Source: JAFGJU01 sp964570935
Lineage (GTDB): Bacteria > Eisenbacteria > RBG-16-71-46 > JAFGJU01
Assembly: GCA_964570935.1 (NCBI GenBank)
Contig: CAZMZP010000014.1
Coordinates: 1-7,378, forward strand
Direction of reading: 5' to 3'
DNA length: 7,378 nt
Part shown: positions 1 through 6,129 of the stretch, one piece after another
Position numbering within the stretch: position 1 is the stretch's first letter
How the letters are laid out: each line of letters opens with the position of its first letter
Program-made: the position numbers and the translations under genes
Notes under the pieces: model-generated
The model's input: only the letters and a program-made list of their open reading frames with translations
Database searches by the model: none
What the model was told of the DNA's origin: nothing

Positions 1-71
1 ACTCGAACCGGTACCTGGACACCCGGACACCGGGTGCCTTTGTCCGCACTGGCTCGGCCCATCCGCGGCAT
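1..71 (-). CDS. 5' end of an unidentified leftward gene (partial)
   Basis: A reading frame opens at an ATG (complement of 69-71) and stays open for all 23 codons to the window edge, beginning MPRMGRASADKGTRCPGVQV. The main support is upstream: the complement of 76-84 reads AGGAGGTGA, a full-length match to the anti-Shine-Dalgarno sequence, 4 nt before the ATG. The visible residues are basic and proline-rich, show no signal peptide or recognisable motif, and are too few to name a family. The gene is divergent from the operon that starts at 1690, and the insertion sequence sits between them, so its original promoter region may have been displaced. A GC-rich inverted repeat (20-26 and 30-36) lies inside the frame. 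The translation signal is convincing; the product is unknown. Confidence 0.5.
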   Translation of the reverse strand, partial: MPRMGRASADKGTRCPGVQVPVR

Positions 72-75
72 AGAT

Positions 76-84
76 TCACCTCCT
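76..84 (-). promoter_or_regulatory. perfect Shine-Dalgarno site of the leftward partial gene
   Basis: The complement reads AGGAGGTGA, a nine-base match to the 3' end of 16S rRNA, with a 4-nt spacer to the ATG at 71-69. It decides the start of the truncated gene and is the main reason to believe that gene is real. Confidence 0.55.
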
Positions 85-117
85 AACGTACGGCTCCCAC
101 AACGCCCCGCGCGGCGG

Positions 118-168
118 TGTCAAGCCACAGGGATTATGTCAGGTTATTGCCAAGGGGATTGTGTCACC
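118..168 (+). repeat. left terminal inverted repeat of the IS
   Basis: This 51-nt stretch matches the complement of 1520-1572 at 41 of 51 aligned positions, with one 2-nt gap. Conserved blocks are the TGT tip plus AGCCA, then ATGTCAGG, then TGCCAA and finally GTGTCACC at the inner edge. TGTCA occurs three times in the same orientation (118, 137 and 162), which suggests iterated transposase-binding sites. Confidence 0.8.
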
Positions 169-248
169 TTTCCCGGTTTTGTGGGTTTTCCTTTCATAGT
201 CGCTTCACGGGAAGCCCCGGGAGCGACGATCGTCCGGCTGTCCATACC

Positions 249-1475
249 TCACCACCCCTGAGAGACGGCTGGAACTGTCGGCCGGATGACTCCTGCACGC
301 ACTCGCTCGCTGCGCTCCACGACGGCTCTGCCTCTGATCTCGCCGTAGCGTTCATGGAAGAAGTGTACGGTTCCGTCGAACCTCTGCTGGACCTCCAGCC
401 TGGCCTTCACCAGATGGTACCGGCCCATCGGCGGGTAGAGCTGGTATCTCGTTCCGTCCAGGCTGACAGTGTTGTCGTTGGCCACTACGCGCGTGTACCT
501 GGCGCAGAGGATGGCCTTGAGGTCGACCGGAGGCGCTGGCCTCCAGGCTGGAGTCGGGTCAGCGGGCGGCTTCCTGAACCTCCTCCTGTAGCGTGGTATG
601 AACACTCTGTTGAGGTACCTCGTGGCTGACGCGCAGTCTTTGATGCCGTGGTAGGCGAGCTCCGCCACCAGCCGGTCCTGGAAGCTGCCGTTCAGCCGCT
701 CTCCGCGGCCTCGAGCCTGGGGGCTGTGAGCGAAGATGAGCTCCACACAAAGCTCCTTCATAGACCGTTGCCAGTGCGTGTTCTCGTGCTCGCGCTCTAG
801 CTCATAGTGTGTCCCGCCGTGTCGCGTCGTCTTGAACTGGCTGGCTGTGTCCAGGTAGAAGCACGCCGGCAACCCGTGCCTCATCATGACGTGGTAGGCC
901 ACCTCAAAGCAGCCGTCACGATCCTCCTCCGGCTGGAACTTACCCCACAACGGATCTCCGCTCGCATCGTCGCTGCTCAGAAGCAGACAGCTCTCCGGCT
1001 CCTCTCGCCCGAACCACGGATGAGGACTCCCGTCCAGGAACAGCATCTCGCCCTCGCGGGCCTTCCGCTCACGCCGTCTGCGGTGTACCTTGACCCGCCT
1101 CGCAGGCCGTCCATGCCCCTTCGGCCTCAACCACCGCCGCAACGTCTCATCAGACAGCTCGATCCCGTGCTCCTCCGCCAGCATGTCCGCAAGATGCGAG
1201 AAGTTGAACTGAGCGTAATCCCCGGTGGCCAGCCTCATCACCTTCTCCCGTACCCCCGCCGGCGTCTTGTTCGGCGGCTCCCGACCAGCGTTCCCGTGCT
1301 CCGCCCCCTTTATCCCTTGCCGCTCAACCCGCTTCTTGATACGGTATACCTGACGCTCACTCAACCCGAGCGCCCCTGCAGCGGCCCTCACGGTCATACG
1401 CCTGTCCAGAACGGCCCTGCACGTCTCATATTGCTGAAACCGCTTCATCGTAAGTGTCACCTTTTGAGCGCTCAT
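249..1475 (-). CDS. IS1202/ISNCY-type DDE transposase
   Basis: A 408-aa transposase that would cut and join the ends of the surrounding IS. The N-terminus has a helix-turn-helix (about residues 27-50, TVRAAAGALGLSERQVYRIKK) followed by a basic linker. An RNase-H-like integrase core follows: first acidic residue in FLDGSPHPWF (D148), a DDASGDP motif near 169-175, the second aspartate in FYLDTASQF (D209), and the glutamate in HSPQARGRGERLNG (E259), whose surroundings are typical of this family. A C-terminal domain with a beta-rich look (about 320-380) and a basic tail end the protein. The start is set at the ATG at 1475 because GGAGG lies 6 nt upstream; an in-frame ATG at 1514 would add 13 residues but has no such site. 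No obvious promoter is visible for it. The DDE residues appear intact, so the enzyme is probably functional. IS481-like is the nearest alternative family name. Confidence 0.85.
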   Translation of the reverse strand: MSAQKVTLTMKRFQQYETCRAVLDRRMTVRAAAGALGLSERQVYRIKKRVERQGIKGAEHGNAGREPPNKTPAGVREKVMRLATGDYAQFNFSHLADMLAEEHGIELSDETLRRWLRPKGHGRPARRVKVHRRRRERKAREGEMLFLDGSPHPWFGREEPESCLLLSSDDASGDPLWGKFQPEEDRDGCFEVAYHVMMRHGLPACFYLDTASQFKTTRHGGTHYELEREHENTHWQRSMKELCVELIFAHSPQARGRGERLNGSFQDRLVAELAYHGIKDCASATRYLNRVFIPRYRRRFRKPPADPTPAWRPAPPVDLKAILCARYTRVVANDNTVSLDGTRYQLYPPMGRYHLVKARLEVQQRFDGTVHFFHERYGEIRGRAVVERSERVRAGVIRPTVPAVSQGW

Positions 1476-1529
1476 GCTGTTCCTCCATCTGCCAAGAAAG
1501 AAACAGCATAGCACTCAGGGGTGACACTT
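1452..1529. repeat. 10-bp inverted repeat bracketing the transposase translation start
   Basis: AAGTGTCACC at 1452-1461 is the exact complement of GGTGACACTT at 1520-1529. The 58 nt between them hold the ribosome binding site and start codon of the transposase. The outer arm is the inner edge of the right terminal repeat, so the inner arm is an extra, inverted copy of a transposase-binding-type motif inside the gene. GTGTCACCTTT also occurs in the left terminal repeat (161-171). It could be a fold-back structure in the mRNA, an operator for autorepression, or coincidence. Confidence 0.55.
1481..1486 (-). promoter_or_regulatory. Shine-Dalgarno site that sets the transposase start
   Basis: The complement reads GGAGGA, five bases before the ATG at 1475-1473. 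It favours this start over the in-frame upstream ATG at 1514. It lies in the loop of the inverted repeat at 1452-1529. Confidence 0.6.
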
Positions 1530-1572
1530 TCCCTTTGGCACTACACCCTGACATTATCGCTTTGGCTCCACA
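1520..1572 (-). repeat. right terminal inverted repeat of the IS
   Basis: Read on the minus strand from 1572 to 1520, this 53-nt repeat carries the same blocks as the left end: TGT tip with AGCCA, ATGTCAGG, TGCCAA and GTGTCACC. It differs by a 2-nt insertion in the middle. Two of the three TGTCA motifs are kept (complement of 1549-1553 and 1522-1526); the tip copy reads TGTGG. Confidence 0.8.
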
Positions 1573-1588
1573 CCCGGACCGGATGTAA

Positions 1589-1617
1589 TTGACCGTCATC
1601 GCGGCCGGTGTTATCAT
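1589..1617 (+). promoter_or_regulatory. sigma70-like promoter of the acyl-CoA operon
   Basis: TTGACC (1589-1594) and TATCAT (1612-1617) each match the sigma70 consensus at five of six positions and are separated by 17 nt. Transcription would start near 1624 and leave a leader of about 66 nt before the HMG-CoA synthase ATG. The promoter lies wholly outside the IS, whose tip is at 1572, so the IS may have removed upstream control sites but left the core promoter intact. Confidence 0.55.
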
Positions 1618-1620
1618 AAC
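1610..1620. promoter_or_regulatory. palindrome overlapping the -10 box, possible operator
   Basis: GTTAT-C-ATAAC is a perfect 5-bp inverted repeat around one central base and covers the TATCAT -10 element. A repressor bound here would block the promoter. It is short, and AT-rich -10 regions are prone to such symmetry, so the call is tentative. Confidence 0.3.
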
Positions 1621-1689
1621 CATCTTGGGTTGTCTGAATAGAACGTTCGTGCTTCCGCTCGTCTCACTGCGTCAAGGAAGGAGGTAACT

Positions 1690-2733
1690 ATGGCCGGAAT
1701 AGTCGGCTATGGAGCCTACGTGCCCATCCATCGCATCAAGGTAGAAGAAATCGCCAAGGTCTGGGGAGCCGACGCCGAGAGCTACAAGAAGGGCCTCGCG
1801 CTGGTCGAGAAGTCCGTGCCCGCCCTGGACCAGGACACCATCACCATGTCCGTGGAGGCGGCCAGGAGCGCCCTGAAGCGGGCCAAGATCGACCCGTCGC
1901 TGATAGAAGCGACCTACGTGGGCTCGGAATCACATCCTTACGCCGTCAAACCGAGCGGAACGGTGGTTTCGGAGGCGATCGGCACCTCTCCCAACACTCA
2001 CTGCGCCGACTTCGAGTTCGCCTGCAAGGCCGGCAGCGAAGCCATGTTCGTCTGCATAGGCCTGGTGAACGGCGAGACAGTCAAGTACGGCCTGGCCATA
2101 GGCGCCGACACCTCCCAGGGCGCGCCGGGTGACGCCCTCGAGTACTCGGCGGCCGCGGGCGCCGCGGCGTTCATCTTCGGCAAGGAGGACGGCGTCGCGA
2201 AGGTGATCGCCACTCACACGTTCATGACGGACACTCCCGACTTCTGGAGGCGCGAGTACGAGTACTACCCGAGGCACGGCGGGAGGTTCACCGGCGAGGA
2301 GGCCTATTTCCGCCACGTCATGACTGCCTCAAAGGAGATGATGGAAAAGGTCAACATGAAGCCGCAGGACTTCAAGTATGTGGTGTTCCACCAGCCCAAC
2401 GGCAAGTTCCCGATGAGAGTGGGCGAGATGCTCGGGTTCAAGCGGGAGCAGATCCAGGACGGCTGGCTTTCGCCCATACTGGGCAACACTTACTCCGGTT
2501 CGTCTCCCATGGGACTCACGGCCATTCTGGACGTGGCGAAGCCCGGCGACATGATACTGATGACTTCGTACGGCTCGGGCGCGGGGAGCGACTCGTTTGT
2601 GTATGAGGTCACGAAGAAGATAGACGAAGTCAGGGACGCCGCTCCCAAGACCAGGCAGCAGCTCGACAGAAAGAAGTACGTCGAATACGGCGTCTACGCC
2701 AAGTTCAGAGGCAAGATCCTGATGGCGGGATGA
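1690..2733 (+). CDS. archaeal-type hydroxymethylglutaryl-CoA synthase
   Basis: A 347-aa thiolase-fold enzyme that condenses acetyl-CoA with acetoacetyl-CoA to give HMG-CoA, or cleaves HMG-CoA in reverse. Its length and sequence match the short archaeal HMG-CoA synthase family rather than the longer eukaryotic/firmicute MvaS. The catalytic set is visible: glutamate in YVGSESHPYA (E80), nucleophilic cysteine in FEFACKAGSEAM (C112) and histidine in VVFHQPNGKF (H234). GNTYSGSSP (265-273) and SYGSGAGSD (293-301) are the conserved C-terminal active-site and substrate-binding loops. GGAGGTAAC ends just before the ATG, and the next gene uses the same nine-base site. It is the first gene of the operon, with thiolase and DUF35 genes following, as in archaea, where the three proteins form one complex. 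An unusual role on a related substrate cannot be excluded, because thiolase-fold/DUF35 pairs also serve as aldolases in side-chain degradation. Confidence 0.9.
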   Translation: MAGIVGYGAYVPIHRIKVEEIAKVWGADAESYKKGLALVEKSVPALDQDTITMSVEAARSALKRAKIDPSLIEATYVGSESHPYAVKPSGTVVSEAIGTSPNTHCADFEFACKAGSEAMFVCIGLVNGETVKYGLAIGADTSQGAPGDALEYSAAAGAAAFIFGKEDGVAKVIATHTFMTDTPDFWRREYEYYPRHGGRFTGEEAYFRHVMTASKEMMEKVNMKPQDFKYVVFHQPNGKFPMRVGEMLGFKREQIQDGWLSPILGNTYSGSSPMGLTAILDVAKPGDMILMTSYGSGAGSDSFVYEVTKKIDEVRDAAPKTRQQLDRKKYVEYGVYAKFRGKILMAG

Positions 2734-2781
2734 CGGGCGTGCCCTGCTGAACGTCAGACAGTTCGAGATTCGGAGGTAACC

Positions 2782-3939
2782 ATGCGCGAAGTCGCGGTAA
2801 TCGGAGTAGGGATGAGCGAGTGGGGGGAGTTGTGGCGGAAACCCCTAAGAGACATCTTTGTGGAGGCCGCGCTGGCGGCCATGGACGACGCCGGCGTGGA
2901 GAAGATTGACTCCATGTACGTCGGCTGCATGACAGGCGGGTTGTTCGCCGGGCAGGAGCATCTGGGCTCGATAATGTCCGACTACCTTGGCAGGTCGGGG
3001 ATTCCGGCCACCAGAGTCGAGTCGGCCTGCGCGTCCGGAGGCGTCGCGTTCAGGCAGGGATTGATGGACGTGGCCTCGGGCATGGACGACGTCGTGCTGG
3101 TCGGGGGCGTGGAGAAGATGACCGACGTGAGCGGCGACGGAGCTACCTACGCTCTGGCCACCGCCGCCGACCAGGAGTACGAGGTGTACAACGGGGTCAC
3201 GTTCCCGGGTCTCTACGCCATGGTCGCGCACGAGCACATGGCCCGGTTCGGGACCACCAGGGAGCAGCTGGCGCACGTGGCCGTCAAGAACCACAGGCAC
3301 GGTGCGATGAACCCCAGGGCGCAGTACCCGTACGAAATCACGGTCGACGGGGTCTTGAAGTCGGTGCTCGTGGCCGACCCGCTCCGCGTGCTCGACTGTT
3401 CGCCCATAACGGACGGCGCCGCCGCCGTAGTGATATGCCCGCTCGACATGGCGAAGAAGATATCAAAGAAGCCGTTCGTGAGGGTCGTGGGGTCGGGGCA
3501 TTCCACGGATTCCATCGCGCTCCACGACAGGCAGGATTTGAGCGAGTTCGCCGCCACGAAGCGCGCGGCGGAAAGGGCGTATAAGATGGCCGGCGTGGGG
3601 CCGGAGGACATCCACTTCGCCGAAGTGCACGACTGCTTCACAATCGCCGAGATCTGTGTCATTGAGGCGCTGGGTTTTGTCAAGCGCGGTGAGGGCGGCA
3701 AGGCCGCGGAGAGCGGGCTGACCGCACTCGGCGGGAAGATACCCGTCAACACCAGCGGCGGCCTCAAGTCCAAGGGCCATCCGGTCGGAGCGACCGGGGT
3801 GGCGCAAATAGTGGAGCTGACCGAACAGCTCCGGGGCGAATCGGGCAAGAGGCAGGTCAAGGGCGCGAAGAGAGGACTGGCGCAGAATATGGGCGGCACG
3901 GGCGGAAGCACCGTGGTTCACATACTGGAGGTGGCGTGA
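2782..3939 (+). CDS. thiolase of the archaeal acetoacetyl-CoA / SCP2 type
   Basis: A 385-aa thiolase expected to join two acetyl-CoA into acetoacetyl-CoA or to split acetoacetyl-CoA. The nucleophilic cysteine sits in VESACASGG (C83), one catalytic histidine in EVHDCF (H283) and the second in SKGHPVGATG (H333). The active site uses HDCF in place of the NEAF of classical biosynthetic thiolases, which places it in the SCP2-like/archaeal branch. That branch usually works together with a DUF35 protein. GGAGG stands 5 nt before the ATG. It begins 48 bp after the HMG-CoA synthase and its stop overlaps the next start, so all three are probably co-translated. In the archaeal complex the unfavourable thiolase step is pulled by direct handover of acetoacetyl-CoA to HMG-CoA synthase. 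A substrate other than acetoacetyl-CoA is possible, since this branch is broad. Confidence 0.88.
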   Translation: MREVAVIGVGMSEWGELWRKPLRDIFVEAALAAMDDAGVEKIDSMYVGCMTGGLFAGQEHLGSIMSDYLGRSGIPATRVESACASGGVAFRQGLMDVASGMDDVVLVGGVEKMTDVSGDGATYALATAADQEYEVYNGVTFPGLYAMVAHEHMARFGTTREQLAHVAVKNHRHGAMNPRAQYPYEITVDGVLKSVLVADPLRVLDCSPITDGAAAVVICPLDMAKKISKKPFVRVVGSGHSTDSIALHDRQDLSEFAATKRAAERAYKMAGVGPEDIHFAEVHDCFTIAEICVIEALGFVKRGEGGKAAESGLTALGGKIPVNTSGGLKSKGHPVGATGVAQIVELTEQLRGESGKRQVKGAKRGLAQNMGGTGGSTVVHILEVA

Positions 3940-4331
3940 TGTTCCCGGCACGATACTGGAGAGAGATGCCTCAGAGATACCGTCTGGAGGCCGGAAAGTG
4001 CACGCGCTGCGGGAAAATCGGCTTCCCGCCGCGGCTGATATGCCCCAAGTGCGGAAACCGCAAGTTCGACAAGGTCAAGCTGGCGGACGAGGGAGTCGTC
4101 AAGACCTACACGGTCATCCGCGTGGCTCCGTCGCAGTTCTCGGGCCAGTCGCCATACGCGGTGGGCATAGTCGAGCTGGACGGCGGAGTGTCCATCACCG
4201 CTCAGATAGTGGACGTTCCGCTGGATTCGATAAGGCTGGGACAGCGGGTCAGGATCGAATTCAGGCGCATCCAGGAAGACGGCGACGCCGGCATCATCTG
4301 CTACGGCTACAAGTGCGTTCCGGTCGTGTAG
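3939..4331 (+). CDS. DUF35 zinc-ribbon/OB-fold protein, probable scaffold of the thiolase/HMG-CoA synthase complex
   Basis: A 130-aa protein with a rubredoxin-like zinc ribbon near the N-terminus (CTRCGK and CPKCGN, four cysteines at about 21, 24, 35 and 38) followed by an OB-fold from about residue 50 (VVKTYTVIRVAP, YAVGIVELDGG, GQRVRIEF). This is the DUF35 architecture. In archaea such a protein bridges thiolase and HMG-CoA synthase and forms part of a shared CoA-binding site; relatives partner with thiolases in steroid and benzylsuccinate breakdown. The start is the ATG that overlaps the thiolase stop (TGATG), with GGAGG 7 nt upstream; a GTG three bases earlier is in the same frame. The overlap implies translational coupling and fixed stoichiometry with the thiolase. 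It has no catalytic motif of its own. Confidence 0.88.
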   Translation: MFPARYWREMPQRYRLEAGKCTRCGKIGFPPRLICPKCGNRKFDKVKLADEGVVKTYTVIRVAPSQFSGQSPYAVGIVELDGGVSITAQIVDVPLDSIRLGQRVRIEFRRIQEDGDAGIICYGYKCVPVV

Positions 4332-4347
4332 GCCGGAGCTCGCGGCG

Positions 4348-4366
4348 GCCGACGGAGGGCGTCGGC
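4348..4366 (+). other. 7-bp hairpin in the gap between the DUF35 and carboxylase genes
   Basis: GCCGACG (4348-4354) and CGTCGGC (4360-4366) pair perfectly across a 5-nt loop. The 111-bp gap is the longest in the operon, and the hairpin starts 17 nt after the DUF35 stop. No U-run follows directly (T-runs come 25 nt and more downstream), so it is not a standard intrinsic terminator. It might stabilise or separate the upstream three-gene message from the downstream genes. The rest of the gap shows nothing recognisable beyond the ribosome binding site. Confidence 0.35.
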
Positions 4367-4429
4367 GCAGGCGCGGTGGGGCGGTCTCGGTTTTCAAGCT
4401 CGCTTTTCTGTGAGGGCCTTTGTCCGGAA

Positions 4430-4435
4430 AGGTGA
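4430..4435 (+). promoter_or_regulatory. Shine-Dalgarno site that sets the carboxylase beta start
   Basis: AGGTGA lies 7 nt before the ATG at 4443. An in-frame GTG at 4410 would add 11 residues that do not resemble the family N-terminus, and it has no good site upstream. Confidence 0.45.
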
Positions 4436-4442
4436 TTGCGGA

Positions 4443-6050
4443 ATGTACCAGATCGAATCCAAGGTGAACCCCTCGAGCGCCGAGTTCGAAGAGAACCGGC
4501 GGTTCATGGAACAGGCCGTGGCAGACCTCAAGCAGCGCCTGGAGGAAGTGAAGAAGGGCGGACCGCCCGCGGCGCTGGCGAAGCACAAGGCCAGGGGCAA
4601 GCTCACGGTCAGAGAGCGCCTCGACCTGCTGTTCGACAGGAACACTCCGTTCCTGGAGCTTTCCGCGCTGGCCGCGTACGGCATGTACGAGAACGAGGCG
4701 CCGTCCGCCAGCATGGTGACCGGCGTGGGCGTCGTGCACGGGAAGGAAGTGCTGGTCGTGGCCAACGACGCGACCGTCAAGGGCGGGACCTACTTCCCGA
4801 TGACGATAAAGAAACACGTCAGGGCTCAGGAAGTGGCCATGGAAAACCGCCTCCCCTGCGTGTACCTCGTCGACTCCGGCGGCATCTTCCTGCCACTCCA
4901 GTCGGGAACGTTCCCCGACAGAGACCACTTCGGAAAGATCTTCTTTAACCAGGCACGTCTGTCGGCCATGAACATCCCCCAGATATCGGTCGTGCTGGGT
5001 TCCTGCACGGCCGGCGGCGCTTACGTGCCGGCCATGAGCGACGAGACCGTCATCGTGAAGCAGCAGGGCACGATCTTCATCGGCGGGCCTCCGCTGGTCA
5101 AGGCCGCCACGGGTGAGGACGTGACCGACGAGGAGCTGGGTGGGGCCGACGTCCACTGCAGAATCTCGGGCGTGAGCGACCACTACGCCCTGAACGACAC
5201 GCACGCCATAGAGATCGCGAGGAACATCGTCGAGAACCTGAACCGGCCTCAGAAATTCCAGCTCGACCTGGCCGAGCCCGAAGACCCCGCCTACGACCCG
5301 AAGGAGCTGTATGGCGTCGTGCCCAAGGACCTGCGAAAGCAGTTCGACATCCGTGAGGTCATAGCCCGCGTGGTGGACGGGAGCAGGTTCCACGAGTTCA
5401 GGGAGCTCTACGGCACGACTCTGGTGTGCGGGTTCGCGCACGTGATGGGGTTCCCGGTGGGGATCCTTGCCAACAACGGCGTGCTCTTCTCCGAGAGCTC
5501 CGTCAAGGGAGCGCACTTCATCGAGATGTGCGCCATCAGGAAGATACCGCTCGTGTTTCTTCAGAACATCACGGGATTCATAGTCGGCCGCCAGTACGAG
5601 CACGGCGGGATAGCCAAGGACGGCGCCAAGCTGGTGCACGCTGTGGCCAACGCAGACGTGCCGAAGTTCACGGTCATAGTCGGCGGCTCGTACGGAGCGG
5701 GCAACTACGCGATGTGCGGCAGGGCTTACGGCGCGCGGTTCCTCTGGATGTGGCCCACTGCGAAGATATGCGTCATGGGCGGAGAGCAGGCTTCGAGCGT
5801 TCTGGTCAGGGTCAAGGTGGACGCCCTGAAGAAGTCGGGCAAGACCCTGACTCAGGAAGAGCAGGACAAGATGAAGGAGCCCATCCTCAAGAAGTACGAG
5901 GAGGAGTCCAGCGCTTACTACTCGACCGGGCGACTATGGGACGACGGCATAATAGACCCCGCCGACACGCGCATGTGCCTGGCCCTGGGTATTTCGATGG
6001 CTCTCAACACTCCGATACCCGAGCACAGGTTCGGAGTGTTCAGGATGTAG
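4443..6050 (+). CDS. liuB: methylcrotonyl-CoA carboxylase, carboxyltransferase (beta) subunit
   Basis: A 535-aa carboxyltransferase, the normal length for this subunit. It moves CO2 from carboxybiotin to 3-methylcrotonyl-CoA and yields 3-methylglutaconyl-CoA in leucine and isovalerate catabolism. It contains two crotonase-fold halves: an N-terminal acyl-CoA domain with GSCTAGGAYVPAMSD (186-200) and a C-terminal biotin domain with GGSYGAGNYAMCGRAY (414-429), both oxyanion-loop motifs. FLPLQSGTFPDRDHFGKIF (149-167) and NITGFIVGRQYEHGGIAKD (375-393) are characteristic of methylcrotonyl-CoA rather than propionyl- or acetyl-CoA carboxylases. Start chosen at 4443 from the AGGTGA site and the MYQIESKVNP N-terminus. 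The hydratase and the biotin carboxylase follow, so the partner subunit is encoded close by. A geranyl-CoA carboxylase would look similar but is less likely here. Confidence 0.9.
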   Translation: MYQIESKVNPSSAEFEENRRFMEQAVADLKQRLEEVKKGGPPAALAKHKARGKLTVRERLDLLFDRNTPFLELSALAAYGMYENEAPSASMVTGVGVVHGKEVLVVANDATVKGGTYFPMTIKKHVRAQEVAMENRLPCVYLVDSGGIFLPLQSGTFPDRDHFGKIFFNQARLSAMNIPQISVVLGSCTAGGAYVPAMSDETVIVKQQGTIFIGGPPLVKAATGEDVTDEELGGADVHCRISGVSDHYALNDTHAIEIARNIVENLNRPQKFQLDLAEPEDPAYDPKELYGVVPKDLRKQFDIREVIARVVDGSRFHEFRELYGTTLVCGFAHVMGFPVGILANNGVLFSESSVKGAHFIEMCAIRKIPLVFLQNITGFIVGRQYEHGGIAKDGAKLVHAVANADVPKFTVIVGGSYGAGNYAMCGRAYGARFLWMWPTAKICVMGGEQASSVLVRVKVDALKKSGKTLTQEEQDKMKEPILKKYEEESSAYYSTGRLWDDGIIDPADTRMCLALGISMALNTPIPEHRFGVFRM

Positions 6051-6117
6051 GCGTTGCTCGGTGGGCGCGCAACCCATGGCGGTTACCGCCGGGGCGCGCG
6101 GCCGGCGCACGACAGGC

Positions 6118-6123
6118 GGGGAG
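6118..6123 (+). promoter_or_regulatory. Shine-Dalgarno site that sets the hydratase start
   Basis: GGGGAG lies 6 nt before the ATG at 6130. The frame is open upstream to a GTG at 6061, but the extra 23 residues are low-complexity Gly/Arg and lie before the conserved crotonase N-terminus. Confidence 0.45.
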
Positions 6124-6129
6124 CGGCAG

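Larger units (their letters stand above)
118..1572 (-). mobile_element. complete IS of the IS1202/ISNCY type, about 1455 bp
   Basis: The element is bounded by long imperfect inverted repeats that start TGTCAAGCCA at 118 and, on the other strand, TGTGGAGCCA at 1572; the TGT...ACA tips define the ends. Inside is one leftward DDE transposase with no frameshift or internal stop, so the element may still be active. The 80 bp between the left repeat and the transposase stop are non-coding and relatively T-rich. No convincing target-site duplication is seen: the bases before 118 (GCGCGGCGG) and after 1572 (CCCGGACCGG) do not match, and comparing about 27 bp each side, a length I recall for IS1202, does not help. 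The IS lies between two divergent genes and interrupts neither. The family call rests on transposase motifs and element size; the outer boundaries could be off by a few bases. Confidence 0.8.

Noticed and set aside
20..36. GC-rich hairpin CACCCGG-ACA-CCGGGTG as a terminator
   Set aside because: The loop is only 3 nt, only three T residues follow, and it lies inside the leftward reading frame with the perfect ribosome binding site.
807..1511. Long open frame on the plus strand opposite the transposase
   Set aside because: It is the antisense of a well-supported transposase, has no family resemblance, and its composition (Pro, Leu, Arg-rich) is that of a shadow frame.
1605..1632. XerC/XerD dif-like site beside the IS
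   Set aside because: I recall some IS1202-family copies lying next to Xer sites, and the ATAAC/GTTAT symmetry drew attention, but the rest of the 28-bp dif pattern does not fit and the symmetry is explained by the -10 region.
3918..5639. 573-codon open frame on the minus strand across the thiolase end, DUF35 and carboxylase genes
   Set aside because: It lies opposite three genes with clear catalytic motifs and strong ribosome binding sites. High GC makes long antisense frames common, and its His/Val/Arg-rich translation has no recognisable domain.
6078..6090. Palindrome GGCGGT-T-ACCGCC before the hydratase as an operator
   Set aside because: It is short, located inside an operon with no promoter elements nearby, and such GC palindromes arise easily at this base composition.
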